From assembly GCF_015278315.1 (NCBI RefSeq), contig NZ_JADIJE010000011.1:62001-126000 (forward strand): a stretch of 64,000 nucleotides of DNA, read 5' to 3'. The notes beneath the pieces are model-generated. The model did not search any database. It saw nothing but the letters and a program-made list of their open reading frames with translations, and was not told the origin of the DNA. Within the stretch, counting starts at the first letter, position 1; each line of letters starts with the position of its first letter. The stretch is from Microbacterium ureisolvens. Its GTDB lineage: Bacteria; Actinomycetota; Actinomycetes; Actinomycetales; Microbacteriaceae. A program made the position numbers and the translations under genes. Of this stretch, positions 63,656 to 64,000 are shown piece after piece.

Positions 63656-63862
63656 TCAGTCCGGCACGTACTTGAAGGAGAGCTGGAGCCGGGTGCGGAA
63701 CAGCAGCGTCCCGTCGTCGCCGACGACCACGTCCTGTTTCGTCACCTCGGCGATGCGCAGATCGTGCACCGATCCCGCGGCGGTGGTGATGGCTTCTCGA
63801 GCCGCCTCCTCCCACGACGAGGCACTCGTGCCGATGACGTCGATCACTCGGTAAACGCTCAT
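63656..63862 (-). CDS. Dodecin family protein
   Basis: The 68-aa protein matches dodecin, a small flavin-binding dodecamer that stores or buffers FMN or riboflavin. The pattern is SVYRVIDVIGTSASSWEEAA and VHDLRIAEVTKQDVVV, ending RTRLQLSFKYV. GAGGGG precedes the ATG at 63862. It is convergent with the last LLM gene. A flavin-binding protein next to flavin monooxygenases may be meaningful, but dodecins occur in many contexts. Confidence 0.92.
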   Translation of the reverse strand: MSVYRVIDVIGTSASSWEEAAREAITTAAGSVHDLRIAEVTKQDVVVGDDGTLLFRTRLQLSFKYVPD

Positions 63863-63992
63863 GTCGAACCCCTCACGCCTCGATACCGACATCTCCATGG
63901 TGATCGCCCGGTCGCCCCGGCGGAAGGGGCCTGCCTGCGCGGGTCCGACCGGCCACTCGGCGAGTTCCCAGGCAACGCCCGGCGCGGCCGAT

Positions 63993-63998
63993 TAGTCT
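63993..63998 (+). promoter_or_regulatory. Possible -10 box at the window edge
   Basis: TAGTCT resembles the leaderless -10 boxes of this genome. A gene start is expected about 6-8 nt later, just outside the window. Confidence 0.35.
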
Positions 63999-64000
63999 TC

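Overview
The window looks like chromosomal DNA of a high-GC actinobacterium of the family Microbacteriaceae, most likely Microbacterium or a close relative. The reasons are a strong G/C third-position bias, the very frequent GGATGCC/GGCATCC word both inside and between genes, SufS-SufU, KimA-like and Kdp proteins of actinobacterial type, and many genes that appear to be leaderless (a TANNNT -10 box 6-8 nt before an ATG or GTG). No rRNA, tRNA, CRISPR array, phage or transposase gene was seen. Gene assignments rest on reading protein sequences and motifs by eye; no database search was run.

Layout. 1-11.5 kb: a partial membrane protein; a DUF1761 protein; a 2-hydroxyacid dehydrogenase; a PPOX-family protein; apt; an alpha-glucosidase with a LacI-type operator over its promoter and the LacI regulator and an MFS transporter downstream; a YCII protein with an ECF42-type sigma factor; an M20 amidohydrolase; a VanZ-RDD membrane protein. 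11.6-24.8 kb: potassium and Fe-S functions, namely a KimA-like permease, sufS-sufU, a CHRD protein, and kdpFABC-kdpDE with an extra small membrane ORF in front of kdpF. 24.8-28.6 kb: an AbiEi/DUF559-like gene flanked by palindromic repeats, then an ArsR-SRPBCC-hydrolase operon. 28.8-35.4 kb: purL, a 45-aa membrane protein, a paralogous pair of unknown membrane-anchored proteins, and an acyltransferase with a patatin. 35.5-41.2 kb: a ProX-ProW-ProV osmolyte transporter and a YtrA-type GntR/ABC operon, divergently transcribed. 41.3-43 kb: chorismate mutase and an AI-2E family transporter.

43.1-48.7 kb holds the most interesting locus: seven tightly packed minus-strand genes encoding two secreted/anchored paralogues, a Ycf46-like AAA+ ATPase, a DUF2997 protein, a radical-SAM 4Fe-4S protein, a DUF1257 (Ycf35-like) protein with an added membrane anchor, and a membrane protein with a helix-hairpin-helix domain. 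Most neighbours overlap by 4 bp (ATGA/GTGA), and the ATPase and the HhH protein end in the same VDY tail. The ATPase/DUF2997/DUF1257 combination recalls the cyanobacterial ycf46-ycf35 neighbourhood; its function here is unknown.

48.8-64 kb: a lactonase-like beta-propeller, purA, then a long plus-strand cluster (51.6-63.6 kb) with three LLM flavin monooxygenases, an FAD/NAD(P)-binding protein, an oligopeptide-type ABC importer (binding protein, two permeases, fused double ATPase) and a DUF1684 protein. This looks like uptake and oxidation of an organic, perhaps organosulfur, compound. A dodecin gene closes the window.

Several families of short palindromic repeats run through the window. Some lie between genes. 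Others lie in frame inside genes (kdpB, sufS, the lactonase, an ABC permease and the ABC double ATPase) and add short peptide inserts.
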